NCBI RefSeq assembly: GCF_001586215.1
Contig: NZ_CP014634.1
Location: 868,001 to 932,000 of the forward strand
DNA length: 64,000 nt
From: Corynebacterium simulans
Lineage (GTDB): Bacteria > Actinomycetota > Actinomycetes > Mycobacteriales > Mycobacteriaceae
Reading direction: 5' to 3'
The position numbers and the translations under genes were made by a program. Under the pieces are notes generated by a model. The model worked only from the letters and a program-made list of their open reading frames with translations. It was not told the origin of the DNA and did not search any database. How positions within the stretch are numbered: the first letter of the stretch is position 1; each line of letters starts with the position of its first letter. This document shows, piece after piece, positions 35,618 through 43,065 of this stretch.

Positions 35618-36238
35618 ATGCCGAAATTGTCCTCCCTCGTGCCTACTCTCGCTGTCCTTACTCTCGGATCTGTAGCTTTGGTAAGTTGCGCTAGCGACAC
35701 AGAGGATAAATCCAGTCTCGCGTTCACAGAGGCGGTATCTACTACGTCCTCTGTCGAAGGCGCCCCCACGACCTCTGCTCCAGCCGGTGTAACCCCGCTT
35801 GGCGTCACCAATCTCAGCCGCAAGACAGAACGCCCCGCGGTGCCTTCCCAGCTGGTTGTCACCGATGTTCGCGTAGGCAATCACAATGGCTTCGAACGCG
35901 TCGTCTTCGAATTCACTGGGGAAGGCAGCCCCGGCTGGTTCATCGACTACACAGACAAGCCTCTGCAGCAGGGTTCCGGCAACGCCATCGACTATGAAGG
36001 CGCCACGGCTCTCAACGTCAACATCGACGGCACCGTTTATCCCTTCGAAAAAGACATGGCCGATCCCAATCTCGGCTCCACCCCCGGCGCAGGCGGTTTT
36101 ATCACCGAGGTCAAAAGCTCCGGTACATTCGAAGGCCGCTCCCAGTTCGTGGTTGGCCTAAAGGAACGCCACCCATATTCCGTGCAGGTCCTGGAAGAAC
36201 CCACCCGCCTGGTCATCGATTTCCTCGCTGCCACCTAG
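35618..36238 (+). CDS. AMIN-like-domain lipoprotein
   Basis: 206 residues. A lipoprotein signal ends at LVSC (Cys24), then a Ser/Thr-rich linker (about 30-60), then a beta-rich domain: VTDVRVGNHNGFERVVFEF, PGWFIDYTDKP and QVLEEPTRLVIDFLA. This resembles the AMIN-like domain of mycobacterial and corynebacterial lipoproteins, predicted to sit at the outer face of the membrane. The gene ends four bases into the convergent imuB gene. Confidence 0.8.
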   Translation: MPKLSSLVPTLAVLTLGSVALVSCASDTEDKSSLAFTEAVSTTSSVEGAPTTSAPAGVTPLGVTNLSRKTERPAVPSQLVVTDVRVGNHNGFERVVFEFTGEGSPGWFIDYTDKPLQQGSGNAIDYEGATALNVNIDGTVYPFEKDMADPNLGSTPGAGGFITEVKSSGTFEGRSQFVVGLKERHPYSVQVLEEPTRLVIDFLAAT

Positions 36239-37803
36239 CAATAGGACGCCTCCACGCTCCACCGCCCGGCCGCCCAGACCAGCAGCCAGGCCCGCTGATT
36301 CTGCGTGCCTTGGCCTACCACTTGCAAGCGTGCAAACCTTTGAGCTTCCTCTCCCCACCACGCAGTATCCACCGGCCATGGCCCAGCCCAGCCGATGACC
36401 TGATAGCGCTTGTTACCCCAGCTCAACGCCACTGGCGCCGCGCTCAATAGCGCTTCGGCGGTGACGTAGACGTCGTGGGAGGAGGCGTCGAGAAGCCGGA
36501 TGCGCGAGGCAGGGTGCGCCAAACTTGCCGGCAGCGGCGAGGGAATTCGGCCTGGCCAGCTGCCCTGCGGAGCGGGGTCGCGCTGCTCGCCGTAGGGGAC
36601 GTACTCGATGCGCTCTGCCACCCCACGCCCGCCGGCCTCCCGCGGCTGCAGTACTCGATCCACGCCCAGCTGCGATTGCACGCGCGCGATGACCCGCTTG
36701 GCTTTGTCATTGCTCTTCGTCTGCCCCCACAGGCCCTCGCCCTCCGGCGCCGCGGTTTCTACCGGTTCCAACGCCAGCCTGACGACGCCGCCTTCCGCGC
36801 CCGCCCGCGCCGAGCTCAGCCAGCCATCCAGCTGCCAGCGGACGCGATCGGCCGTTGCGCTTTCATCCAGGGCCTCCTGCGTACGCCACACGCGCTCCAG
36901 CACCGCGCCGCCTAGAAACTCCGCGACGACCCGCAAACGCACGCACATCTGCCCTGCCTCCGCGAGCACGCTGTGCAGCTGCGCCGCCAACTGGCGCGCC
37001 GCAAAGGCCGCGGCGTCCACTCGCTCTAAGGGTTCTTCATAGCTGACCTCCACCGCCAAATCCGGCCGCGCAAGCTCCGGCGCCACCCGCCTATCCGGGA
37101 CAGCATTAGCTATGTCATGACAACGCCTTCCTGCCTGCCCAAAGCGCGTCATTACTTGCCTAGCCGGCAATGCCGCCAGCTCGCCGAGGTTGCTAATCCC
37201 CAGCTGCCGCAGCTGTTCTACTGCTTCTTTCGCGCAGCCCAAAGACACCTCTGCGGCCAGCACACTTAAGGGCTGGACCGCTAAAAACTCCCGCGAAGCG
37301 CCCTCCGGCACCACCGCGCCCAGGCCATTGTGGCGGGCTGCGATGAGCGCCGTGGTGATTTCGTCTGCCACCCCGACGGTGGCGTCGAGGCCGGCGCGGG
37401 AGGCGGCGTCGACAAGCATGTGCACCGCCGTGTCCTCACCGCCGTGGAAACGCCCCGCCGCAGCAGCATCCACGATGACCAGGCCCGGACGCAGCACCTC
37501 GATGGAGGAGGCCACCGCATCCAAGCCGGCGGCAATCTCGGCAAAGGCAGCGCCATCACGATCCGCGTTAAGCTCCTCGACGCGCAGCTCTGGCAGCACC
37601 GCCTGCGCCTGGCGCAAGCGCATCCCGCGGCGCACGCCGGCTCGGCGCGCGAGGCCATCGCATACAACGACCTTGTGCTGCGCCACGATAGCTGTAGCCC
37701 GCTCCCGCATTGTGTCTCCCCGCACTGCACCTACCCGCGCCGCCTCCTGCATCCGCAGCGCCTGGACCGGCCAATCTGGAAACCACAGCGCCGCGACCCT
37801 CAT
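36235..37803 (-). CDS. imuB: Y-family polymerase-like mutasome subunit ImuB
   Basis: 522-residue ImuB: a Y-family fold that links ImuA' and DnaE2 to the sliding clamp. The N-terminus ALWFPDWPVQAL stands where active Y-polymerases have their first catalytic Asp motif, and the second acidic pair is likewise altered, in keeping with ImuB being catalytically dead. PEGEGLWGQ near residue 360 resembles a degenerate clamp-binding motif (QLPLWG in mycobacteria). ATG 37803 overlaps the imuA' stop by four bases; the frame reaches 37833 but this start aligns with the family. Confidence 0.9.
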   Translation of the reverse strand: MRVAALWFPDWPVQALRMQEAARVGAVRGDTMRERATAIVAQHKVVVCDGLARRAGVRRGMRLRQAQAVLPELRVEELNADRDGAAFAEIAAGLDAVASSIEVLRPGLVIVDAAAAGRFHGGEDTAVHMLVDAASRAGLDATVGVADEITTALIAARHNGLGAVVPEGASREFLAVQPLSVLAAEVSLGCAKEAVEQLRQLGISNLGELAALPARQVMTRFGQAGRRCHDIANAVPDRRVAPELARPDLAVEVSYEEPLERVDAAAFAARQLAAQLHSVLAEAGQMCVRLRVVAEFLGGAVLERVWRTQEALDESATADRVRWQLDGWLSSARAGAEGGVVRLALEPVETAAPEGEGLWGQTKSNDKAKRVIARVQSQLGVDRVLQPREAGGRGVAERIEYVPYGEQRDPAPQGSWPGRIPSPLPASLAHPASRIRLLDASSHDVYVTAEALLSAAPVALSWGNKRYQVIGWAGPWPVDTAWWGEEAQRFARLQVVGQGTQNQRAWLLVWAAGRWSVEASYC

Positions 37804-38483
37804 ACCGCCTCCAGCCGACGCCGCTGCCCACACGTCACCGTGCCGCGCTGCGCCCGCGCGCCCTTGGACTCCACGTTTACTGCAATATCCACGCCGTTAA
37901 TGCGCCCACTTCCGCGCCCCAGCCCGCGGAAGCTGGTGACTTCCGCTTCGATTTCCGTGGTGGTTCCCGGCAGGCGCACGCCCACCGTCACCACGGCCGC
38001 CTGCCCGCCGCGGATCTTCGCAAGAACCGGACGTGCCTTCGAAGGCGTAACCAGCCCCGCCCCGCGATGGATCACAACGTCGAGGCCTTCCGCCAACACT
38101 CCCGTCACCGACCACGGCTCAGCGCCGGGATCCGGGACGACAATCACGCGGCGCAAATCCCCCGACTCGGCCACCTGTGCGAGAGACAGCTCCGGCCAGC
38201 CAACAACGCCGACGTGTCCACCCTGTGCACTAATATGACAAACGAGCTCGACAATAAGCGCAGGACACACCCCACAATACACCGCACTGCGCCGCGCGAG
38301 GCCCCCACCAGGAAGCAGCCTGGCCAGGGAAGAAGGCACCTCCACCACTTCCTCATCTGACTGCACTGCCGGGGCGGTTCGAGGCGCTTCCAGCTTGTGC
38401 ATCTGCGCCCGCAAAGCGGCAATCTGGTCCGCGCGACTCTGCCCCGCGGCCACCTCCGCTATACGAACACTTGTTTGATTCAT
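37800..38483 (-). CDS. imuA': RecA-like mutasome accessory protein ImuA'
   Basis: 227-residue protein required for damage-induced mutagenesis with ImuB and DnaE2. RecA-like segments include SSLARLLPGGGLARRSAVYCG, CHISAQGGHVGVVGWPELSLAQV and RRVIVVPDPG. A clear Walker A lysine motif is absent, as in ImuA' relatives. I start at ATG 38483: CATAAT ends six bases upstream, indicating a leaderless mRNA, while the adjacent GGAGG is too close to serve as a ribosome-binding site. An SOS box lies within codons 2-8. Confidence 0.87.
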   Translation of the reverse strand: MNQTSVRIAEVAAGQSRADQIAALRAQMHKLEAPRTAPAVQSDEEVVEVPSSLARLLPGGGLARRSAVYCGVCPALIVELVCHISAQGGHVGVVGWPELSLAQVAESGDLRRVIVVPDPGAEPWSVTGVLAEGLDVVIHRGAGLVTPSKARPVLAKIRGGQAAVVTVGVRLPGTTTEIEAEVTSFRGLGRGSGRINGVDIAVNVESKGARAQRGTVTCGQRRRLEAV

Positions 38484-38519
38484 GCCTCCATTATGGCCCT
38501 TGCCCCTATGCTCTTGCAA
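38463..38519 (-). promoter_or_regulatory. LexA-controlled leaderless promoter of imuA'-imuB
   Basis: On the minus strand, -35 TTGCAA (38519-38514), an 18-bp spacer and -10 CATAAT (38495-38490) place the start site at the ATG (38483). Immediately downstream, plus-strand ACGAACACTTGTTTGA (38463-38478) matches 12 of 14 defined positions of the SOS box. It lies inside the first codons, so LexA would act as a roadblock at +5 to +20. Confidence 0.75.
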
Positions 38520-38542
38520 TTGCAGTGGTAGCGTTAACCGGC

Positions 38543-38956
38543 ATGACTGCCCATGCCAGCGATATCCGCCGCCGCGAAACCCCAATCCCCACCCCACACT
38601 GGGTGCGATTGGGCGCTTCCCTCCTCATCGGCGCCGCCGTGGCTGTGTTGGTCAGCGATGTCCACTTCGGCATCGCCATCGGGGTTGGCCTGCTTTTTCT
38701 CATTGCGGCCTTCGCCCTCATTTTTCTGCACCCCTACCGCACGCAACTACGGGCCTACGCGGACAAAAAGAACGTGACGATGCTGCCGAATATCAGCCAG
38801 CTCATCCCCCTGATGCTGCTATGGCTCATCGTCATGCTCGCCCCTCTTTTTACGCTTCCAGCCTGGGGCGTGGCCGTGACCTGGCTGCTGATTTCCGGCG
38901 CCGCCTTTTTCGTATTCCCCCACGTCGACGGCACCCGCAAACTAGCTTATGCCTAG
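38543..38956 (+). CDS. Small four-helix membrane protein, function unknown
   Basis: About 137 residues with four hydrophobic segments (about 22-38, 42-63, 87-105 and 110-128) and a basic cytoplasmic loop (HPYRTQLRAYADKKN). I do not recognise a characterised family. The start ATG 38543 (MTAHASDIRRRE) is preferred; the frame is open to 38471, but that would overlap imuA'. It is divergent from imuA' with only 59 bases between starts, and its 3' end overlaps the convergent lipoprotein gene by four bases. Confidence 0.7.
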   Translation: MTAHASDIRRRETPIPTPHWVRLGASLLIGAAVAVLVSDVHFGIAIGVGLLFLIAAFALIFLHPYRTQLRAYADKKNVTMLPNISQLIPLMLLWLIVMLAPLFTLPAWGVAVTWLLISGAAFFVFPHVDGTRKLAYA

Positions 38957-40122
38957 CCAGCTTCGTTAAAGCTATCGAGCTCCGTCGGATCCGGCCAGTA
39001 TTTCCTGGTCAGGCTATGCTCAACCGGCACCTTCTTTGGCCCGTCGGGGGTAAAGCGCATGCCGACGTGGCCGTCGAAAAGCGTGATGCCATCGCCGCGG
39101 GTATCAAAAAGCATCGTGCCAACGGCCGTAACCTGCTCATCCTTGAGCGCTTCGTCCGCGTGGAAGAAACTATCGTCGACGTCCTTCGGGAAAACACCGA
39201 AAGGCATGGTCAGCTGGATGCTGGCCGCCCGCTCGGCTTTATCCGACGGCGAGGTCAAGTCAAAGTCCGCCTCAGAAGGAAATGGCGTTCCCTCCTCTGC
39301 CGCGCAAACCAGAGAAAAGTTCTCCCAGCGGCATACATAGTCTGACTCGCGGGCAGGAATACGGAAAGACCTTTGATCTCGCACCAACTCATCGCGGTTT
39401 TCATCCCACGGCTTCACGTTCACGTTGCCCAGTCCCACTGGGCGCCCGCCATCACTGCCTGGCAATGCGCGCTCGAAATCCAGGTAGGCATCATCGTAGC
39501 CGTCATAATCAGATTGCAGCTTCTCCAGGCCATCGCCCACGACCAGTTTGTCACCATCTAGGGAGTAAGAGACCTTCTGGCCCTCCGCATAGGTCACCGT
39601 GGCCTCGGTGCCCTCGATGTCGACGTCCTCGACGCGCGAGGCAATCTTAATAACGGAGTCTTTAGCCAAATCCTCACCCGCGAAGAAGAGCACCGCCTCG
39701 CCGTGGTCCTGGGAAGGCTCGGACTTGCCCTCGCTGTTGTAGCGGCCGACGCGGTCGTCGATAGACACGACTGCGTAACTCATCGGCGCACACGGGTCGA
39801 ACTGGTTATCCACCAGCCCCAGGTCATCTCCCATTCCGAGGGCATGCCCGCGCGGGCTATCCAGCCCCACCTTGCGCTGCATCAGGTAATAGCCAGCATA
39901 GGTATCACCTAGGTCAAAGAAAGGATCCGCGCATTCTTCAGCGCCTTCCACGGCACCCTTATCGGCCTCGCCGCTCCACAAATCAACCATGTTGAACTCC
40001 GGTTCCTTGGAGTCAGACGCAGCGTTTGGGTCAAAGAGCGGCTCATCTTTTGAACCCGCAGCAGAGCACGCAACAAGGCTAAGGGATAGGGTCACGCAAG
40101 CAATAGGGAGAGATAGACGCAT
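38953..40122 (-). CDS. Large secreted lipoprotein, probably in the esrSR-like operon
   Basis: 389 residues. The signal peptide ends at LVAC with Cys19 lipidated. The mature part is acidic, with no recognised domain; it has four cysteines (EECADP, FDPCAP, DYVCRW, SLVCAA) that could form two disulfides outside the membrane. It starts nine bases after the response regulator stop and reads in the same direction, so it is probably co-transcribed with the two-component genes. An extracytoplasmic sensing or envelope role would fit this context, but function is not known. Confidence 0.78.
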   Translation of the reverse strand: MRLSLPIACVTLSLSLVACSAAGSKDEPLFDPNAASDSKEPEFNMVDLWSGEADKGAVEGAEECADPFFDLGDTYAGYYLMQRKVGLDSPRGHALGMGDDLGLVDNQFDPCAPMSYAVVSIDDRVGRYNSEGKSEPSQDHGEAVLFFAGEDLAKDSVIKIASRVEDVDIEGTEATVTYAEGQKVSYSLDGDKLVVGDGLEKLQSDYDGYDDAYLDFERALPGSDGGRPVGLGNVNVKPWDENRDELVRDQRSFRIPARESDYVCRWENFSLVCAAEEGTPFPSEADFDLTSPSDKAERAASIQLTMPFGVFPKDVDDSFFHADEALKDEQVTAVGTMLFDTRGDGITLFDGHVGMRFTPDGPKKVPVEHSLTRKYWPDPTELDSFNEAG

Positions 40123-40131
40123 GTAAATAAC

Positions 40132-40785
40132 TTAATCCAGATCATGGCTAGCCGCCCAGCGAGTCAACTGATGACGATTCGACTGCTGCGTCTTGCGCAA
40201 AATATTAGAAGCATGCGTCTCCACCGTCTTCACCGAGATAAAGAGACGCTCGCCGATTTCGCGATACGTGTAACCGCGCGCGAGCAGCCGCAGCACCTCG
40301 AGCTCGCGCCGTGTTAGCGCATCGACCGCCGGGCCCACGGATTCGTCCGGCGCGCCGGGCTTCGACTCGGCAGGCGCACCCGATGCGAACGCATCAAGCA
40401 CGAACCCCGCCAGCCGCGGCGAGAAATACGCATCCCCCTCATGCACCCGGCGCACGGCCGCGGCCAGCTCCGGGCCTGAAATATTCTTCGTCACGTAGCC
40501 CCGAGCGCCGGCACGGATGAGCGCGATGACGTCCTCCGCCGCGTCCGAGACACTCAGCGCCAGGTACACCGGGCCCGAGGCGCCACGCAGCACGGCCAAC
40601 CCGCCGCCGTCCGGCATATGCACGTCGAGCAGCACCACGTCCGGGTGCGCCGACTCAATCCCCGCGACCGCCTCGGCGACCGTGCCCGCGTCGCCCACGA
40701 CCTCGATATCCCCTGCGTCGGCCAACTCCGCACGCACGCCGGCACGGAAGACAGAATGATCATCGACGAGGAAAACGGAAACCAT
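40132..40785 (-). CDS. NarL/LuxR-family response regulator (EsrR-like)
   Basis: 217 residues. The receiver domain has the phosphoacceptor Asp54 in VLLDVHMPDG, an acidic pair in LVDDH, and Lys in YVTKNISGPEL. The C-terminal LuxR-type HTH contains LTRRELEVLRLLARGYTYREIGERLFISVKTVETHASNIL. It follows the PspC-type kinase after two bases. The PspC kinase plus divergent PspC membrane protein match the C. glutamicum EsrISR three-component envelope-stress system, so esrR is the likely orthologue; I leave the symbol blank because this rests on layout. Confidence 0.87.
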   Translation of the reverse strand: MVSVFLVDDHSVFRAGVRAELADAGDIEVVGDAGTVAEAVAGIESAHPDVVLLDVHMPDGGGLAVLRGASGPVYLALSVSDAAEDVIALIRAGARGYVTKNISGPELAAAVRRVHEGDAYFSPRLAGFVLDAFASGAPAESKPGAPDESVGPAVDALTRRELEVLRLLARGYTYREIGERLFISVKTVETHASNILRKTQQSNRHQLTRWAASHDLD

Positions 40786-40787
40786 GG

Positions 40788-41936
40788 CTACAAAGCTACC
40801 GTGAGCTCCACCTCGGTGCCCTCTCCCGGACGCGAGTTCACCCGCGCGGTGCCCCCGGCGCGTTCCATGCGCCCGCGGATAGAGTCCCGGATTCCGTGCC
40901 GGTCCCCGGTCACCGCGTTCGGGTCAAAGCCCGCGCCACGGTCGCGCACAAAAATGGACAGCTCGCCGGCTAAGTTTTCCGCATACACGTCCACCGTATC
41001 GACGCCCGCGTGCTTACTGGCGTTGACCATCGCTTCCCGCGCCGCCTGCACCGCTAGCTTCGTGGGCTCGGTAAGCTCGATATCTTCGCCCACCGTCACC
41101 GGCGCAATCCGCACCGGGAACAGGTCTTCGACCTCGCCACACGCCGCGGCCAGCGCGCCAAAGACCGTCGCCGGCGCCGCCGAGGGGGCGTCAAATAGCC
41201 AGGCACGCAGCTCGCGTTCCTGCGATCGTGCGAGCCGCGCGACCTCCGCCGGATCCTCCGCGCGTTTTTGAATGAGCGCCAAGGTCTGCAGCACCGAGTC
41301 ATGTAGGCGCGCCGCCATGATCGCCTGGGCTTCCGATGCCGCCTTCTCCGCGCCCTCATCCGCCACCTGGCGCCACAGCTTGAGCACGAGCGGCACCACG
41401 AGGGCGCCGAGGCCGACAACGGTCAGCGCGACCGCCGCCAACGCCGGAATAAAGTCCGCGCCGCCGTCCCACCGCGCGATGGTAATGACCACGCCGGACA
41501 AGACGAGCACACTACCCGCAGCAATACTCAGCTTGCTCGATACGTTCTCGAGCCCGCGGTCATAGGCTTGCCACGTCACGAGCGCGCCCGCGCCTACGAT
41601 GACCAGCGGCAGCAGCATGTTGGCTCCGCTGGCCAGCGCGCTGACGACCGCCGCCACGGCAATGAAGACAAGCAACCAGTTAGCCCGGAAGTCGAAGCGG
41701 GAGGCGGGCGCGGGGGCATCGGCAGGCTTGGTCGCAACCCATACCCCGGCGTAGAGGAACGCGCCGAGGCCGCCCAAGGCGCACAACGCGGTCAAGGCCA
41801 GACGCACGAACAACACGTCAACGCCCAGGTGCGCCGCGACCCCCGCGCCCACGCCCGCCACGACGCGGCCGTCCTGGGGACGTGCCAAAGTCGGGAACGC
41901 GGGCTGAGTCGCGCGCGAAGCATAGGGAGAACTCAT
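40788..41936 (-). CDS. PspC-domain sensor histidine kinase (EsrS-like)
   Basis: 382 residues. A PspC domain covers about residues 15-72 ([22 protein letters not shown]). More membrane helices follow (about 87-185), then a HisKA_3 dimerisation helix with phosphoacceptor His212 in ARLHDSVLQTLA. The ATPase domain has NASKHAG (N-box) and VRDRGAGFDP (G-box). There is no extracellular sensor domain, so signal input is probably through the membrane or through the divergent PspC/toast-rack protein. It is transcribed with the response regulator and away from the EsrI-like gene, across a 112-bp gap. Confidence 0.88.
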   Translation of the reverse strand: MSSPYASRATQPAFPTLARPQDGRVVAGVGAGVAAHLGVDVLFVRLALTALCALGGLGAFLYAGVWVATKPADAPAPASRFDFRANWLLVFIAVAAVVSALASGANMLLPLVIVGAGALVTWQAYDRGLENVSSKLSIAAGSVLVLSGVVITIARWDGGADFIPALAAVALTVVGLGALVVPLVLKLWRQVADEGAEKAASEAQAIMAARLHDSVLQTLALIQKRAEDPAEVARLARSQERELRAWLFDAPSAAPATVFGALAAACGEVEDLFPVRIAPVTVGEDIELTEPTKLAVQAAREAMVNASKHAGVDTVDVYAENLAGELSIFVRDRGAGFDPNAVTGDRHGIRDSIRGRMERAGGTARVNSRPGEGTEVELTVAL

Positions 41937-41981
41937 GCGCTTAATCTTCGCACGGCTGCACCCCGCGCGGATCGGGGTAAA

Positions 41982-42003
41982 CCCTGAAGTTCAAAAATCA
42001 GGG
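41982..42003. promoter_or_regulatory. Inverted repeat between divergent esrS-like and esrI-like genes
   Basis: CCCTGA (41982-41987) and TCAGGG (41998-42003) are perfect 6-bp arms around ten mostly A/T bases. It sits about 45 bases from each of the two starts, a natural place for autoregulation by the LuxR-type regulator. Confidence 0.5.
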
Positions 42004-42048
42004 CGTTCCCCGATGGTGGCGTACCTCGCGGTGCGTCACAATATAGGT

Positions 42049-43065
42049 ATGAACACCGCGACTCTCAACCAGATGTGGGACACGCGCCCGCCCCGCATCC
42101 CGAGAAACCAGGGCGGCAATGCCATGATTGCCGGTGTCTGCGAAGGCATCGGCGTGCGCTACCAAATCGACCCGGTCCTCGTCCGCGTGGCTTTCGTTGT
42201 TACCGCGCTCGTCCTCGGCGGCGGCATCGCGCTCTACGCCCTGGCATGGATGTGCATGCCGCTCTACGGCAAGGCCACCGCACCCGTCCAGGACCTCTTT
42301 GGCAAGGCCGACGGCCCAAAGTCCGAATCCAGCCTCGCCATCGGGCTCATCATTCTCTTCGCCGCCACGGCCGGCTTCGGCCCGCTATTCGGCGAGAAGC
42401 AAACCCTCTCCACCGTCGTCATCTTCATCCTCGCTGCCGTAGCCTGGTACGGACTGCACCAACGCCAACCCATCCCGCCCGCCGGCGTCCTCGCGTCGCC
42501 GATCCCCGATACCACCCCGGGCCCCGATATGTCCGCCTTCACCCCCGTCGAAGGCTACCCGTTTCCGCCGGGGCGCACGACCCCACCGTCCTGGGATCCC
42601 CTGGGCACGGTGCCCGAGGCCTGGCATCTGCCCGACCCAGCGCCCTACAAGCAGCCTGAGCCAAAGAAGAAGCACCGCGAAGGCGTCATTGCGGCCATCG
42701 CGATTTCCGCCGCCGTCATCGCCGGCCTCGGCTTCGTGCTCACCATGACCATGACCAGCGAGGACGAGACCTCCAGCGACGTACGGTTTACCCCGCACGA
42801 TGGCGCGGAGCTGCAGGACCTCTACGACAATGGCATCGGCAAGCTCACGCTCGACCTGCGTGAGCTGGAGCTCGACTCCCCGCGCACCGTGACCGTCGAC
42901 AACGGAATTGGTGCCACGGAAGTCTACCTGCCGGACAACCTGCCCATCGCGATCGAATGCGACGCCGGCATTGGTGAGAGCAACTGCGTTCCACGCACGG
43001 ATCGAGGCGCTAAGCTGACATTAATTATCGATAACGGAATTGGCACTACTACTATTCACGAATAA
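42049..43065 (+). CDS. PspC / toast-rack membrane protein (EsrI-like)
   Basis: 338 residues. A PspC domain (about 19-75, MIAGVCEGIGVRYQIDPVLVRVAFV) with its helix is followed by two more helices (about 96-112 and 120-134), a Pro-rich linker, another helix (212-234), and an extracytoplasmic C-terminal beta domain. That domain has an internal repeat, (D)NGIG at 261-264, 284-288 and 328-332 and DAGIG at 305-309, as in LiaF/toast-rack folds. The architecture fits EsrI, the inhibitor of the EsrSR kinase system. Its stop overlaps the next gene's start by one base (TAATG). Confidence 0.85.
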   Translation: MNTATLNQMWDTRPPRIPRNQGGNAMIAGVCEGIGVRYQIDPVLVRVAFVVTALVLGGGIALYALAWMCMPLYGKATAPVQDLFGKADGPKSESSLAIGLIILFAATAGFGPLFGEKQTLSTVVIFILAAVAWYGLHQRQPIPPAGVLASPIPDTTPGPDMSAFTPVEGYPFPPGRTTPPSWDPLGTVPEAWHLPDPAPYKQPEPKKKHREGVIAAIAISAAVIAGLGFVLTMTMTSEDETSSDVRFTPHDGAELQDLYDNGIGKLTLDLRELELDSPRTVTVDNGIGATEVYLPDNLPIAIECDAGIGESNCVPRTDRGAKLTLIIDNGIGTTTIHE

